64,000 bases of DNA from Streptomyces sp. NBC_01288 (lineage in GTDB: Bacteria > Actinomycetota > Actinomycetes > Streptomycetales > Streptomycetaceae). The DNA lies in contig NZ_CP108427.1 of NCBI RefSeq assembly GCF_035982055.1, positions 3,286,001 through 3,350,000 of the forward strand, written 5' to 3'. The stretch's first letter is position 1. Every line of letters starts with the position of its first letter. Positions 45,079 to 54,156 of this stretch are shown in pieces. The position numbers and the translations under genes were made by a program. The notes under the pieces are model-generated. The model ran no database searches. It was given only the letters and a program-made list of their open reading frames with translations, and was not told the origin of the DNA.

Positions 45079-46104
45079 CTAGAAAACCGACTCCGCCTCG
45101 TCCATCCGGTCCTTCGGCACCGTCTTCAGCTCGGTGACCGCCTCGGCCAGCGGCACCATCACCACGTCCGTCCCCCGCAGCGCGGTCATCCGCCCGAACT
45201 CCCCCTGGTGCGCGGCCTCCACCGCGTGCCAGCCGAAGCGGGTCGCCAGCACCCGGTCGTACGCGGTCGGTACGCCGCCGCGCTGGATGTGGCCGAGGAT
45301 GACCGGCTTGGCCTCCTTGCCGAGGCGGCGCTCCAACTCGTAGGCCAGCGCCGTGCCGATGCCCTGGAAGCGCTCGTGGCCGAACTGGTCGATCTCGCCC
45401 TTGTTGTAGTCCATGGAACCCTCGGCGGGGTGCGCGCCCTCGGCCACGCACACGACGGCGAACCTCTTGCCGCGGGCGAAGCGTTCCTCGACCATCTTGA
45501 CCAGGTCGGCCGGGTCGAAGGGGCGCTCGGGCAGGCAGATGCCGTGCGCGCCCGCCGCCATCCCGGACTCCAGCGCGATCCAGCCCGCGTGCCGGCCCAT
45601 GACCTCGACGACCATCACCCGCTGGTGCGACTCCGCCGTCGTCTTCAGGCGGTCCATCGCCTCCGTCGCGACCCCGACCGCCGTGTCGAAGCCGAACGTG
45701 CGGTCCGTCGACGAGATGTCGTTGTCGATCGTCTTGGGGACTCCTACGACCGGCAGGCCCGCGTCGGACAGCATGCGGGCCGCCGTCAACGTGCCCTCGC
45801 CGCCGATCGGGATCAGCGCGTCGATCCCGAAGTCCCGCGCGATGTCCAGCGCGTTCTCGCAGGCCTCGCGGAGGCGGTCCCGCTCCAGTCGTGACGAACC
45901 CAGGATCGTGCCGCCGCGGGCGAGGATGCCGCTGACCGCGTCCAGGTCGAGGGTGCGGTAATGGCCTTCGAGCAGTCCGGCATAGCCGTCCTCGAAGCCG
46001 ATGACCTCGTCGCCGTAGTTGTCGACCGCTCGGTGCACGACCGACCGGATCACGGCGTTCAGGCCGGGGCAGTCGCCGCCTGCGGTGAGAACTCCGATAC
46101 GCAT
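45079..46104 (-). CDS. pfkA: ATP-dependent 6-phosphofructokinase
   Basis: A 341-residue phosphofructokinase, the length of Streptomyces PfkA enzymes. Seen are LTAGGDCPGLNAVIR (nucleotide-binding loop), PKTIDNDISSTDRTFGFDTA (catalytic Asp region), EVMGRHAGWIA and the effector/hexose segment GHIQRGG. The site that separates ATP from pyrophosphate enzymes reads GGEGTL, with Gly at the deciding position, so ATP is the likely donor. ATG at 46102-46104 follows AGGAGA. It is divergent from pta and, with pyk, makes this a carbon-flux cluster. Confidence 0.95.
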   Translation of the reverse strand: MRIGVLTAGGDCPGLNAVIRSVVHRAVDNYGDEVIGFEDGYAGLLEGHYRTLDLDAVSGILARGGTILGSSRLERDRLREACENALDIARDFGIDALIPIGGEGTLTAARMLSDAGLPVVGVPKTIDNDISSTDRTFGFDTAVGVATEAMDRLKTTAESHQRVMVVEVMGRHAGWIALESGMAAGAHGICLPERPFDPADLVKMVEERFARGKRFAVVCVAEGAHPAEGSMDYNKGEIDQFGHERFQGIGTALAYELERRLGKEAKPVILGHIQRGGVPTAYDRVLATRFGWHAVEAAHQGEFGRMTALRGTDVVMVPLAEAVTELKTVPKDRMDEAESVF

Positions 46105-46334
46105 CGTGCTGTGTCTCCTGCTCGCTGTTGACACCGGTGAGCCGGACCCGATTGTTTCACGTCCCTCAGGGCGTCGCCGCTCCCGTCGGACTGGCGGGCG
46201 CCTTAACCACCCCCGGAGGTATTGTCAAGAGGGTTCTGCTCACCCAGGTGGGCGATTTTTATGACCGTCGAAACGGGCAGCCAGAAGTCCTGAGAACCAA
46301 AGCCCTGAGAACCCGCCGGAAGGGGAGACCACGC

Positions 46335-48425
46335 GTGACCCGCAGCGTGTACGTGACCGGGATCGACCGCGGCGACGGCCGTCAGGTCGTCGAGCTGGGG
46401 GTCATGGAGCTCCTGACCCGGCAGGTCGACCGGGTGGGGGTGTTCCGACCCCTCGTCCACGACGGCCCCGATCGCCTGTTCGAACTGCTGCGTGCGCGCT
46501 ACCGGCTCTCCCAGGACCCCGCGACCGTCTACGGCATGGACTACCACGAGGCCTCCGCCCTCCAGGCCGAGCAGGGGACGGACGAGCTGGTGTCGACGCT
46601 CGTCGACCGGTTCCATCTCGTCGCCCGTGACTACGACGTCGTCCTCGTCCTGGGCACCGACTACGCGGACACCCAGTTCCCGGACGAGCTGTCCCTCAAC
46701 GCCCGCCTCGCGAACGAGTTCGGCGCCTCCGTGATCCCCGTCGTCGGCGGCCGCAAGCAGACCGCCGAGTCCGTGCTCGCGGAGACGCGCAACGCCTATC
46801 GCGCCTACGACGGCCTCGGCTGCGACGTCCTCGCCATGGTCACCAACCGGGTCGCCCGCGAGGACCGGGACGAGATCGCCCAGCGGCTCACCACCCGGCT
46901 GCCGGTGCCCTGTTACGTCGTACCGGACGAGCCCGCCCTCTCCGCGCCGACCGTCGCGCAGATCACCCACGCCCTCGGCGGCAAGGTCCTCCTCGGGGAC
47001 GACTCCGGGCTCGCCCGGGACGCGCTCGACTTCGTGTTCGGCGGGGCGATGCTGCCCAACTTCCTCAAGGCGCTGACCCCGGGCGCGCTCGTCGTCACCC
47101 CGGGCGACCGCGCCGACCTCGTCATCGGCGCCCTCGCCGCGCACAGCGCCGGCACCCCGCCGATAGCCGGCGTGCTGCTCACCCTGAACGAGGTGCCCAG
47201 CCACGGCATCCTCACCCTCGCAGCGCGTCTCGCGCCGGGTACGCCGGTGGTCTCCGTGCCCGGCACCTCCTTCCCCACCGCCGCCGAACTCTTCTCCCTG
47301 GAGGGGAAGTTGAACGCGGCCACCCCGCGCAAGGCGGAGACCGCGCTCGGCCTCTTCGAGCGGTACGTCGACACCGGCGACCTCCTCAAGCGCGTCTCGG
47401 CGCCGAGCAGCGACCGGGTCACCCCGATGATGTTCGAGCACACGCTCCTGGAGCGGGCCCGCTCGGACAAGCGCAGGATCGTCCTCCCGGAGGGCACCGA
47501 GGCCCGCGTCCTGCACGCCGCCGAGGTGCTACTCCGGCGCGGTGTCTGCGAGTTGACCCTGCTCGGCCCCGAGGACCAGATCCGCAAGAAGGCCGCCGAC
47601 CTCGGCATCGACCTCACCGCCGCCCAGTTGATCGACCCGCACATCTCCGAACTCCGCGACCGCTTCGCCGAGCGGTACGCCAAGCTCCGCGCCCACAAGG
47701 GCGTGACCGTCGAACTCGCCTACGACGTCGTCGCCGACGTGAACTACTTCGGGACGTTGATGGTCCAGGAGGGGCTCGCCGACGGGATGGTCTCCGGCGC
47801 CGTGCACTCCACCGCCGCGACCATCCGGCCCGCCTTCGAGATCATCAAGACCAAGCCGGACGCCGACATCGTCTCGTCCGTCTTCTTCATGTGCCTCGCC
47901 GACAAGGTGCTGGTGTACGGCGACTGCGCGGTCAACCCCGACCCGAACGCGGAGCAGTTGGCCGACATCGCCATCCAATCGGCCGCCACCGCCGAGCAGT
48001 TCGGCGTCTCCGCCCGCATCGCGATGCTCTCGTACTCCACCGGTACGTCCGGCTCGGGCGCCGACGTCGACAAGGTGCGCGAGGCGACCGAACTGGTGCG
48101 CCTGCGGCAGCCCGACCTGCGGATCGAGGGGCCGATCCAGTACGACGCCGCCGTCGAGCCGAGTGTCGCCGCCACCAAGATGCCGGAGTCCGAAGTCGCC
48201 GGTCAGGCAAGCGTGTTGATCTTCCCCGACCTGAACACCGGCAACAACACCTACAAGGCCGTGCAGCGTTCGGCCGGCGCGATCGCGGTCGGGCCGGTGC
48301 TCCAGGGGCTGCGCAAGCCGGTCAACGACCTGTCTCGGGGCGCCCTCGTCTCGGACATCGTCAACACCGTCGCCATCACGGCGATCCAGGCGCAGCACCC
48401 GATCGAGAAGGCAACCGCCCAGTGA
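46335..48425 (+). CDS. pta: Phosphate acetyltransferase, long form
   Basis: A 696-residue Pta that makes acetyl phosphate from acetyl-CoA. An N-terminal P-loop-like domain (YVTGIDRGDGRQVVELG, degenerate compared with the usual GKS), a central DRTGG domain, then the C-terminal PTA domain (about 365-696) with MMFEHTLLERARSDKRRIVLPEG, SYSTGTSGSGADVDKVREATEL and LIFPDLNTGNNTYKAVQR. GTG 46335 follows AAGGGGAG. Its stop overlaps the ackA start by 4 nt. Confidence 0.95.
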   Translation: MTRSVYVTGIDRGDGRQVVELGVMELLTRQVDRVGVFRPLVHDGPDRLFELLRARYRLSQDPATVYGMDYHEASALQAEQGTDELVSTLVDRFHLVARDYDVVLVLGTDYADTQFPDELSLNARLANEFGASVIPVVGGRKQTAESVLAETRNAYRAYDGLGCDVLAMVTNRVAREDRDEIAQRLTTRLPVPCYVVPDEPALSAPTVAQITHALGGKVLLGDDSGLARDALDFVFGGAMLPNFLKALTPGALVVTPGDRADLVIGALAAHSAGTPPIAGVLLTLNEVPSHGILTLAARLAPGTPVVSVPGTSFPTAAELFSLEGKLNAATPRKAETALGLFERYVDTGDLLKRVSAPSSDRVTPMMFEHTLLERARSDKRRIVLPEGTEARVLHAAEVLLRRGVCELTLLGPEDQIRKKAADLGIDLTAAQLIDPHISELRDRFAERYAKLRAHKGVTVELAYDVVADVNYFGTLMVQEGLADGMVSGAVHSTAATIRPAFEIIKTKPDADIVSSVFFMCLADKVLVYGDCAVNPDPNAEQLADIAIQSAATAEQFGVSARIAMLSYSTGTSGSGADVDKVREATELVRLRQPDLRIEGPIQYDAAVEPSVAATKMPESEVAGQASVLIFPDLNTGNNTYKAVQRSAGAIAVGPVLQGLRKPVNDLSRGALVSDIVNTVAITAIQAQHPIEKATAQ

Positions 48426-49633
48426 GTCCCACGCGTGTCCTCGTCCTCAACTCCGGCTCCTCGTCGGTGAAGTACCAGCTGCTCGACATGGCGGCCGGCA
48501 CCCGTCTCGCCGTAGGACTCGTCGAGCGGATCGGTGAGGAGACCTCCCGGTTCAAGCACACCCACATCGGCACGGACGCCACCCGTGAGTGGACCGGCCC
48601 GATCCCCGATCACGAGGCCGCCCTGAAGGCCGTAGCGGAAGAGCTGTCGAGGGACGGACTCGGCCTGGACTCACCGGAGTTGGCGGCCATCGGGCATCGG
48701 GTCGTGCACGGTGGGCAGGCCTTCACCGCGCCGACCGTCATCGACGACGCCGTGCTCGCCGAGATCGAACGGCTCATCCCTGTCGCGCCGTTGCACAATC
48801 CGGCGAACCTCGTCGGGATCCGGACCGCGATGGCGTTGCGGCCCGATCTGCCGCAGGTGGCCGTGTTCGACACCGCGTTCCACACGACGATGCCGGAGTC
48901 GGCCGCGCGGTACGCGATCGACGTGGCGACCGCGGACGCGTACCGGATCCGGCGGTACGGGTTCCACGGGACCTCGCACGCGTATGTGTCGCGGGCGACG
49001 GCGAAGCTGCTGGGGAAGGCGCCCGAGGACGTCAACGTGATCGTGCTGCACCTCGGGAACGGGGCGTCCGCCTCGGCCGTGCGGGGTGGGCGGTGTGTGG
49101 ACACCTCCATGGGGCTGACGCCGTTGGAGGGGCTGGTGATGGGGACGCGGTCGGGAGACCTGGATCCGGCCGTCATCTTCCATTTGACGCGTGTTGGCGG
49201 AATGTCCACCGATGAGATCGACACTCTTCTCAACAAGAAGAGCGGTCTGATCGGGTTGTGCGGGGACAACGACATGCGGGAGATCCGGCGCCGGATCGAC
49301 GAGGGCGACGAACAGGCGGAACTCGCCTTCGACATCTACATTCACCGGTTGAAGAAGTACATCGGTGCCTACTGCGCGGTACTCGGCACAGTGGACGCGG
49401 TCGCCTTCACCGCGGGGGTCGGGGAGAACGCGGGCGCCGTGCGGGAGGCCGCCGTCGCGGGCCTGGAGCTGCTGGGGCTTGAGGTGGACGGCGTGCTGAA
49501 CGCCGTACGGAGTGATGAGCCGCGGCTGATCTCGCCGGCGTCCGGGCGGGTCGCGGTCGCGGTGGTGCCGACGGACGAGGAATTGGAGATCGCCACACAG
49601 ACCTATGCACTGGTCGGAAATTACAACGCCTGA
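48422..49633 (+). CDS. ackA: Acetate kinase
   Basis: A 403-residue acetate kinase that converts acetyl phosphate and ADP to acetate and ATP. It has the N-terminal signature VLVLNSGSSSVKYQ, HRVVHGG, FDTAFH, YGFHGTSHAYVS, HLGNGASASAV and the GVGENAG segment. The GTG start overlaps the pta stop (GTGA), so synthesis is coupled. The final part is normal in length. Confidence 0.96.
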   Translation: MSPTRVLVLNSGSSSVKYQLLDMAAGTRLAVGLVERIGEETSRFKHTHIGTDATREWTGPIPDHEAALKAVAEELSRDGLGLDSPELAAIGHRVVHGGQAFTAPTVIDDAVLAEIERLIPVAPLHNPANLVGIRTAMALRPDLPQVAVFDTAFHTTMPESAARYAIDVATADAYRIRRYGFHGTSHAYVSRATAKLLGKAPEDVNVIVLHLGNGASASAVRGGRCVDTSMGLTPLEGLVMGTRSGDLDPAVIFHLTRVGGMSTDEIDTLLNKKSGLIGLCGDNDMREIRRRIDEGDEQAELAFDIYIHRLKKYIGAYCAVLGTVDAVAFTAGVGENAGAVREAAVAGLELLGLEVDGVLNAVRSDEPRLISPASGRVAVAVVPTDEELEIATQTYALVGNYNA

Positions 49634-49665
49634 GCGCATGCCCGCCCATTTGTATCTTCCGCCAG

Positions 49666-49700
49666 ACGGAATATTCCGTAGCGAAACAAACCGATAGGAT
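49666..49700 (+). promoter_or_regulatory. pyk promoter with palindrome
   Basis: A -10 box TAGGAT (49695-49700) lies 6 nt before the pyk ATG, giving a leaderless message. A perfect 14-bp palindrome, ACGGAATATTCCGT (49666-49679), covers the -35 region, and a further TTCCG half-site lies just upstream. Confidence 0.6.
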
Positions 49701-49706
49701 CGTCCC

Positions 49707-51137
49707 ATGCGCCGTTCGAAAATCGTCTGTACTCTCGGCCCCGCGGTCGACTCCCACGAACAACTGGTCTCGCTGATCGAGGCCGGTATGAATGTGGCCC
49801 GTTTCAATTTCAGCCACGGCACCCACGCCGAGCACCAGGGGCGGTACGACCGCGTCCGTGCCGCGGCCAAGGAGACCGGCCGTGCCATCGGCGTCCTCGC
49901 CGACCTTCAGGGCCCGAAGATCCGCCTGGAGACCTTCGCGGAGGGTCCCGTCGAGCTGGTGCGCGGTGACGAGTTCACCATCACCACCGAGGACGTCCCG
50001 GGCGACAAGACCATCTGCGGTACGACGTACAAGGGCCTGCCCGGTGACGTCTCCCGCGGCGACCAGGTCCTCATCAACGACGGCAACGTCGAGCTGAAGG
50101 TCCTCAGCGTCGAAGGCCCCCGCGTGAAGACGATCGTCATCGAGGGCGGCGTCATCTCCGACCACAAGGGCATCAACCTGCCCGGCACGGCCGTGAACGT
50201 GCCCGCGCTGTCCGAGAAGGACGTCGAGGACCTGCGCTTCGCGCTGCGGATGGGCTGCGACATGGTCGCCCTGTCCTTCGTGCGCGACGCGGGCGACGTG
50301 TACGACGTCCACAAGGTGATGGACGAGGAGGGCCGCCGGGTCCCCGTCATCGCCAAGGTGGAGAAGCCGCAGGCGGTCGAGAACATGGAGGCCGTGGTCG
50401 CGGCGTTCGACGCGGTGATGGTGGCCCGTGGCGACCTCGCCGTCGAGTACCCGCTGGAGAAGGTCCCGATGGTGCAGAAGCGCCTGGTGGAGCTGTGCCG
50501 GCGGAACGCCAAGCCGGTGATCGTGGCGACCCAGATGATGGAGTCGATGATCACCAACTCCCGCCCCACGCGCGCCGAGGCCTCCGACGTGGCCAACGCG
50601 ATCCTGGACGGCGCGGACGCGGTCATGCTGTCCGCCGAGTCCTCGGTGGGCGCCTACCCGATCGAGACCGTGCAGACGATGTCGAAGATCGTCCAGGCGG
50701 CCGAGGAGGAGCTGTTCAGCAAGGGCCTGCAGCCGCTCGTGCCGGGCAAGAAGCCGCGTACGCAGGGTGGTTCGATCGCGCGTGCCGCGTGCGAGATCGC
50801 GGACTTCCTCGGCGGCCGGGCCCTGGTGGCGTTCACGCAGTCCGGTGACACCGCCCGCCGGCTGTCCCGCTACCGCGCCTCGCAGCCGATCGTCGCGTTC
50901 ACGACCGACGAGAGCACCCGCAACCAGCTCACGCTCAGCTGGGGCGTGGAGTCGCACGTGGTGCCGTTCGTCAACAGCACGGACGAGATGGTCGACATGG
51001 TCGACGGCGAGATCGCGAAGATCAACCGCTTCAACCCGGGCGAGACCGTCATCATCACCGCCGGTTCGCCCCCCGGCGTGGCCGGCACGACGAACATGCT
51101 CCGCGTCCACCACCTCGGCGGCGGCGAGGGCAACTGA
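49707..51137 (+). CDS. pyk: Pyruvate kinase
   Basis: A 476-residue pyruvate kinase. Motifs: MRRSKIVCTLGPA, FNFSHGTH, LADLQGPKIRLE, the catalytic-Lys region PVIAKVEKPQAV, VARGDLAVEYPLEKVP and PTRAEASDVANAILDGADAVMLS. The regulatory C domain ends AGSPPGVAGTTNMLRVHHLGG. It follows ackA by 73 bp with its own promoter and is followed by a strong terminator. Confidence 0.97.
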   Translation: MRRSKIVCTLGPAVDSHEQLVSLIEAGMNVARFNFSHGTHAEHQGRYDRVRAAAKETGRAIGVLADLQGPKIRLETFAEGPVELVRGDEFTITTEDVPGDKTICGTTYKGLPGDVSRGDQVLINDGNVELKVLSVEGPRVKTIVIEGGVISDHKGINLPGTAVNVPALSEKDVEDLRFALRMGCDMVALSFVRDAGDVYDVHKVMDEEGRRVPVIAKVEKPQAVENMEAVVAAFDAVMVARGDLAVEYPLEKVPMVQKRLVELCRRNAKPVIVATQMMESMITNSRPTRAEASDVANAILDGADAVMLSAESSVGAYPIETVQTMSKIVQAAEEELFSKGLQPLVPGKKPRTQGGSIARAACEIADFLGGRALVAFTQSGDTARRLSRYRASQPIVAFTTDESTRNQLTLSWGVESHVVPFVNSTDEMVDMVDGEIAKINRFNPGETVIITAGSPPGVAGTTNMLRVHHLGGGEGN

Positions 51138-51166
51138 CGTACCGCTGAAGGCTCTTGTACGGCGCT

Positions 51167-51197
51167 GAGGGCGCTCCCTGCGACAGGGGGCGCCCTC
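51167..51197 (+). terminator. Terminator of pyk
   Basis: GAGGGCGCTCCCTG (51167-51180) pairs with 51184-51197 (14 bp, one wobble) around a 3-nt loop, followed by GGTCTTTCGG. It is 30 bp past the pyk stop. Confidence 0.88.
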
Positions 51198-51243
51198 GGT
51201 CTTTCGGCCGTCGATCACGCGGCCGAGGGTGTTCCGGCCGTCT

Positions 51244-51366
51244 ACCGGCGCCATGTGTCGGCGCGCAGCTCGGGGTGGGCGGTGGTGATCAGCCGTACGG
51301 CCTCCGCCTCCGCCCGCTCCACGAGCCCGCGCAGTTCCTCCCAGCTCAGTTCGACCTTGGCCGGAG
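51244..51366 (-). pseudogene. Short coding-like segment without a start codon
   Basis: Minus-strand frame ending at TAG 51244 reads VELSWEELRGLVERAEAEA then VRLITTAHPELRADTWRR, with G/C at nearly every third position, as in real genes here. No ATG or GTG opens it at the right place: upstream codons run PGEGPPAK into the hairpin at 51385-51424. It may be a small gene with an unusual or mutated start, or the remnant of one. Function unknown. Confidence 0.4.
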
Positions 51367-51384
51367 GCCCCTCGCCCGGGACAG

Positions 51385-51424
51385 AGCAGTGCCCCGCCGA
51401 GTGGGTACTCGGCGGGGCACTGCT
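51385..51424. terminator. Perfect 18-bp hairpin
   Basis: Arms 51385-51402 and 51407-51424 are perfectly complementary around GGGT. It lies 34 bp past the stop of the minus-strand secreted protein gene and can work in both directions. Confidence 0.85.
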
Positions 51425-51458
51425 CCTTCGCGGCTCCCGAACGGGCTTGTCGGCGGGC

Positions 51459-52784
51459 TCAGTTCTGGTAGCTGTGCAGGCCGGGGACGGTCAGCGTGCC
51501 GCCGAACTGGCCGGCCTGGACCACCTTCACGTTGGTGAAGTAGATCAGCGGGATGTTCAGCGGCGGCGGGTTGTCCGGGTCGAACGTGATCGGGATCAGA
51601 CCGAACAGGTTGCCCGAGATGGACTCCGTGTACATCACGGTGTCGCCGTCGCGGATGGTGGACGTCGAGCCCGAGGCCGCCTGCACGTGGTAGGTCTTGC
51701 CGGACTGCTTGTCGTTCACCGTCTGGTGCAGGTCGCCGATGTCGGTCCCGCCGGAGATGACGTACTTCAGGACCTTCTTGACCTTGCCGCTGGCGGTCTT
51801 CACCTCGACGACGCCCTGGTAGTCGGCGCCCTTGAGCAGCAGCGAGCTGGCGTTCAGGTACCACGGGTCGTCCGGCAGCAGCACCTTGTTGTCGACGCCG
51901 CTGGTGTCGTCCGTGGCGACCGGGCAGTCCGAGGTGTCGGCGCTCGCGCTCGCGGACGGGCTCGGGGTGGCCGTGGCCGAAGGCGTCGCGGTGGCCGTGT
52001 CCTCGGCCGCCTTGGTCGCCGTGTCGGTCGTGTCCTTGACGGTGTCCTCGACCGTGTCGGTGACCTTCTTCGTCGTGTCCTTGACGGTGTCGGACACGCT
52101 GGAGGAGTCGCCGGTGGACGCGTCCTTCGTGGCGCTCGCCGAGGCGGACGCGGTCGGCGTCGGGGTGGCGCTCGCCGTCGAGTCGGAGCTCGACGAACCG
52201 CCGGTGAGGATCCCGGTGATGGCGTCGCCGATGCTGTCCAGCAGGCCGCCGCTGCTCGCGGACGCGGAGGGCGTCGCCGTAGCGGTGCTGCTGGACGAAC
52301 CGCTCGAATCCGCCGACTTGCTCGCGGAAGGCGTGGGCGTGGCCGTGTCGTCGGAACCTGAATCCGACGAACCCGAAGATGTCTTGCCCGAGTCGGAGTC
52401 GTCCGACTTCGACTCGTCCGTGGCCGTGGCCGAGGGCGTCGCGTCGTCCTTGGACGAGTCGGCGGACTCGCTCGCGGACGTGGACGGCGTCGCCGAGGGG
52501 CTCGCCGTCGACCCGGCGATGGCGGCGACACAGTCCTTGTACTCGTCGGCCGTCAGGCTCTTCGACGACGGCGAGGTCGTCGATCCGTTGTCGGCGAGGG
52601 CGAGGGAGGACGTGAAGCCCATCCCCATGATCACGGCGGTCGGCATCGCCACCGTGGCTATCGCCTTGCCGGCGGGCATGTGGAGCCTGGTGAACAGCGG
52701 CTTCTTGGGTGCCGCATGCCGCGGCCCGGTTCTCACACGGGACTCGTCCACATCAGTCCCGTGGGTCACCTCGTCAGCCGGCAC
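51459..52784 (-). CDS. Secreted Ser/Ala/Thr-rich low-complexity protein
   Basis: A 441-residue protein. A basic N terminus (about 1-40) is followed by a signal or anchor helix (about 40-64), then about 240 residues of Ser/Ala/Thr/Asp low complexity (SASATKDASTGDSSS), including a SDTVKDTTKKVTDTVEDTVKDTT helix-like run, then a folded C-terminal domain (about 290-441) starting DCPVATDDTSGVDNKVLLPDD. It shares an operon and an 11-bp overlap with the DUF6114 gene. GTG start 4 nt after GGGAGG. Likely a cell-surface protein; function unknown. Confidence 0.82.
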   Translation of the reverse strand: MPADEVTHGTDVDESRVRTGPRHAAPKKPLFTRLHMPAGKAIATVAMPTAVIMGMGFTSSLALADNGSTTSPSSKSLTADEYKDCVAAIAGSTASPSATPSTSASESADSSKDDATPSATATDESKSDDSDSGKTSSGSSDSGSDDTATPTPSASKSADSSGSSSSTATATPSASASSGGLLDSIGDAITGILTGGSSSSDSTASATPTPTASASASATKDASTGDSSSVSDTVKDTTKKVTDTVEDTVKDTTDTATKAAEDTATATPSATATPSPSASASADTSDCPVATDDTSGVDNKVLLPDDPWYLNASSLLLKGADYQGVVEVKTASGKVKKVLKYVISGGTDIGDLHQTVNDKQSGKTYHVQAASGSTSTIRDGDTVMYTESISGNLFGLIPITFDPDNPPPLNIPLIYFTNVKVVQAGQFGGTLTVPGLHSYQN

Positions 52785-53388
52785 TGTGCCTCCCGTTCGC
52801 CCCGTTGTTCACCGGGCTCGTTCCTGACAGATCGTTCGGCTCGTCCATGCCGTCGGCGGACTCGTACGGCGCGGGCTCGTGAGGCTTGGCGTAGTACGAC
52901 GCGGAGTCGTGCGGTGCCGCCTCGTACGGTGCGGCCGCGGCGGGGGCGCCGCCCTCTCCCTGTGCGACGTCCTGGAGCGACTGCGGCTCCGGCGGTGCGC
53001 CCGGCGCCCACGACACGGCCAGTGCCCCGCCGACCATGGCGAGGAGGAAGCCGACCAGGAAGCCGCCGAGGTTGGACACGGGGATGGACACCAGCGCCAG
53101 CAGGATCGCCGCGACACCCGCGAAGGTGCGCACGTGCTTCTGGTACCAGAGGCTGAAGCCCAGGACGACCAGCAGTACGCCGATGATCAGGGACCCGGAG
53201 CCCGCGGTGGTGGCCATCGCCAGCGTCAGATGGCCCACCTGGAGATGTGCGTACGGGAAGTAGGCGATCGGGAGTCCGCCGAGCATGACGAACAGACCGG
53301 CCCAGAACGGCCTCGTGCCACGCCAGGCACGAAACTGCAGCCTCCGGCGGGCGAACTGGCCGGGTGCGGCAGGAGTCTCGGCGCTCAT
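52774..53388 (-). CDS. DUF6114 family membrane protein
   Basis: A 204-residue protein with about four membrane helices (about 25-130: FWAGLFVMLGGLPIAYF, SGSLIIGVLLVVLGFSLWY, FAGVAAILLALVSIPVS, GGFLVGFLLAMVGGALAV) and a disordered tail rich in Pro, Ala, Tyr and His. DUF6114 proteins occur next to DUF6230 proteins in Streptomyces, as here. The ATG is at 53386-53388. Function unknown. Confidence 0.85.
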   Translation of the reverse strand: MSAETPAAPGQFARRRLQFRAWRGTRPFWAGLFVMLGGLPIAYFPYAHLQVGHLTLAMATTAGSGSLIIGVLLVVLGFSLWYQKHVRTFAGVAAILLALVSIPVSNLGGFLVGFLLAMVGGALAVSWAPGAPPEPQSLQDVAQGEGGAPAAAAPYEAAPHDSASYYAKPHEPAPYESADGMDEPNDLSGTSPVNNGANGRHSAG

Positions 53389-53463
53389 GGAAAACAGCTC
53401 CCTGGTACGGCGTTGCTGTGGTGGAGAGTCGCACCTTGTGTGAAGGCGCTGGTGGAAGTGGGA

Positions 53464-53494
53464 CGGGCGGGGGCGCCACCGGCTCCCCCGCCCG
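53464..53494 (-). terminator. Hairpin after DUF6230 gene
   Basis: A 10-bp perfect stem (53464-53473 with 53485-53494) just beyond the DUF6230 stop. It may reduce but not stop transcription into the DUF6114 gene. Confidence 0.6.
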
Positions 53495-53505
53495 CCGTCA
53501 AGTGC

Positions 53506-54156
53506 CTAGTAGCACTCGTGGGTGCCGGCCGAGACCGACATCTTCAGCCCGCTGAGCTTGAAGGTTCCGGCAGTGGTGGCCCACGCCGTCTGCTTCACGT
53601 TGCTCAGCTCGGCCGACTCGGCCTGCTGGGCGAAGCCGTAGGGGTTGGCAGCCTCGCTGCCGCCCTTCATGCCCGGACCCTTGCCGCCCTTGTCGGCGCC
53701 CGTGTTGCCGGCCGCCACACCGATGTCGATGTTGTGGAACACAGCGTCGGCGCTGAGGTCCTCGACGTCGATGTACAGGTTCGAGGCCTCGACCGGCGTA
53801 CCGCTGCCGCCGGCCTTCAGCACGAGGCTGACGGACCCGAGCAGCGGGATGTTCGGGGTGACCACCGACTGGCACATGTTGGTGATCGACGCGGACTTGA
53901 ACGACGAGACCGCGACGGGGTGGAGCGACTTGCTGCCGTCCAGGTTGTAGCCCGAGTCCAGGGCTCCGTACTGGGCGAAGCCCGTGCCGTTGAGCTGGTC
54001 GGCCGTCACCTTGAACGACTGACCGGAAACGCTGAATGACGCGGCGAGAGCACCCTGCGCGAGGGCCACACCTATACACGCCGTAGCGGCGACGCTGGGC
54101 ACCATGACCACAGCGAAGCGCTTCCATCTCGTCCCGCCACGCACCTGGGACTCCAT
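53506..54156 (-). CDS. DUF6230 family exported protein
   Basis: A 216-residue protein with a basic N terminus and an export helix (about 13-38, FAVVMVPSVAATACIGVALAQGALA), then a folded part with FSVSGQSFKVTADQLNGTGF and a C-terminal segment ending SVSAGTHECY. Two Cys remain in the mature part. The ATG (54154-54156) follows GGAGG. First gene of a three-gene unit. Homologues are sometimes labelled cholesterol esterase, but no esterase motif is visible. Confidence 0.85.
   Translation of the reverse strand: MESQVRGGTRWKRFAVVMVPSVAATACIGVALAQGALAASFSVSGQSFKVTADQLNGTGFAQYGALDSGYNLDGSKSLHPVAVSSFKSASITNMCQSVVTPNIPLLGSVSLVLKAGGSGTPVEASNLYIDVEDLSADAVFHNIDIGVAAGNTGADKGGKGPGMKGGSEAANPYGFAQQAESAELSNVKQTAWATTAGTFKLSGLKMSVSAGTHECY

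Noticed and set aside
45079..46104. Pyrophosphate-dependent phosphofructokinase
   Set aside because: The donor-selecting motif is GGEGTL with Gly at the key position, which fits the ATP-dependent type.
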